Below are positions 63,985 through 64,000 of a stretch of 64,000 nucleotides of DNA, one piece after another; position 1 is the first letter of the stretch; every line of letters starts with the position of its first letter. Source of the stretch: Pseudomonas brassicacearum subsp. brassicacearum. Its GTDB lineage: Bacteria > Pseudomonadota > Gammaproteobacteria > Pseudomonadales > Pseudomonadaceae. The position numbers and the translations under genes were made by a program. The DNA lies in contig NZ_VZPJ01000001.1 in the NCBI RefSeq assembly GCF_008801605.1, positions 682,001 through 746,000 of the forward strand, written 5' to 3'. Under the pieces are notes generated by a model that did no database searches, was not told the origin of the DNA, and saw only the letters and a list, made by a program, of their open reading frames with translations.

Positions 63985-64000
63985 TGCCATGCGCGTGGTA

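Overview
This window reads as chromosomal DNA of a Pseudomonas, probably of the fluorescens/putida group. The evidence is the close agreement of the ccm, quinohemoprotein amine dehydrogenase (qhp) and AnsP genes with what I know from that genus. I see no rRNA, tRNA or CRISPR. The region is accessory: catabolic operons, many regulators, gene remnants and decayed insertion sequences.

Layout. 0.4-3.3 kb: a thiol-stress group on the minus strand (TetR, OsmC, FrnE-like DsbA, thioredoxin). 3.3-8.7 kb: AnsP-type permease, cystathionine beta-lyase, AEC transporter and a LysR regulator. 8.8-14.3 kb: DUF2946 protein, TonB-dependent receptor, GlxA-type regulator, secreted metallo-beta-lactamase-fold protein and a cysteine hydrolase. 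14.6-19.5 kb: a 3-hydroxyacyl-CoA dehydrogenase scrap, then a damaged cytochrome c maturation cluster. It keeps ccmC, D, E and F, has lost ccmA and ccmB, has lost most of ccmG-ccmH by an internal deletion, and carries a broken ccmI. 19.6-21.8 kb: a chemoreceptor. 22.0-34.2 kb: a complete quinohemoprotein amine dehydrogenase locus. It holds the structural and maturation operon qhpA-D-C-B, an aldehyde dehydrogenase gene behind a sigma-54 type promoter, and an overlapping operon qhpR-F-E-G. A decayed second copy of the qhpB 3' end follows at 34.6-34.9 kb.

35.0-43.1 kb: a fatty-acid activation and beta-oxidation set (acyl-CoA ligase, acyl-CoA dehydrogenase, TetR, thiolase, enoyl-CoA hydratase, 3-hydroxyacyl-CoA dehydrogenase, cysteine hydrolase). 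43.6-51.3 kb: AraC regulator, class III aminotransferase, APC permease, aldehyde dehydrogenase and a second AraC regulator. 51.7-53.3 kb: a frameshifted IS3-family element. 53.5-57.3 kb: a leftward group of molybdenum oxidoreductase, OsmC and enoyl-CoA hydratase. 57.3-58.9 kb: a junk zone with IS66 remnants. 58.9-62.2 kb: GlxA-type regulator, small ABM-like protein and O-acetylhomoserine sulfhydrylase. After an AT-rich gap, 62.9-64.0 kb holds an unknown protein and an AlpA regulator, which looks like the edge of an integrated element.

How the genes may work together (inference). QHNDH oxidises primary amines in the periplasm to aldehydes. The aldehyde dehydrogenase gives acids, the acyl-CoA ligase activates them, and the beta-oxidation enzymes shorten them to acetyl-CoA. 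The aminotransferase, permease and second aldehyde dehydrogenase form a parallel cytoplasmic amine route. The most original observation is a 47-bp sequence with a central palindrome, TTGRCAT-N3-ATGNCAA. It occurs at 40695, 48137 and 57570, upstream of the thiolase gene, the permease-aminotransferase operon and the molybdenum-enzyme operon, and may be a shared operator.
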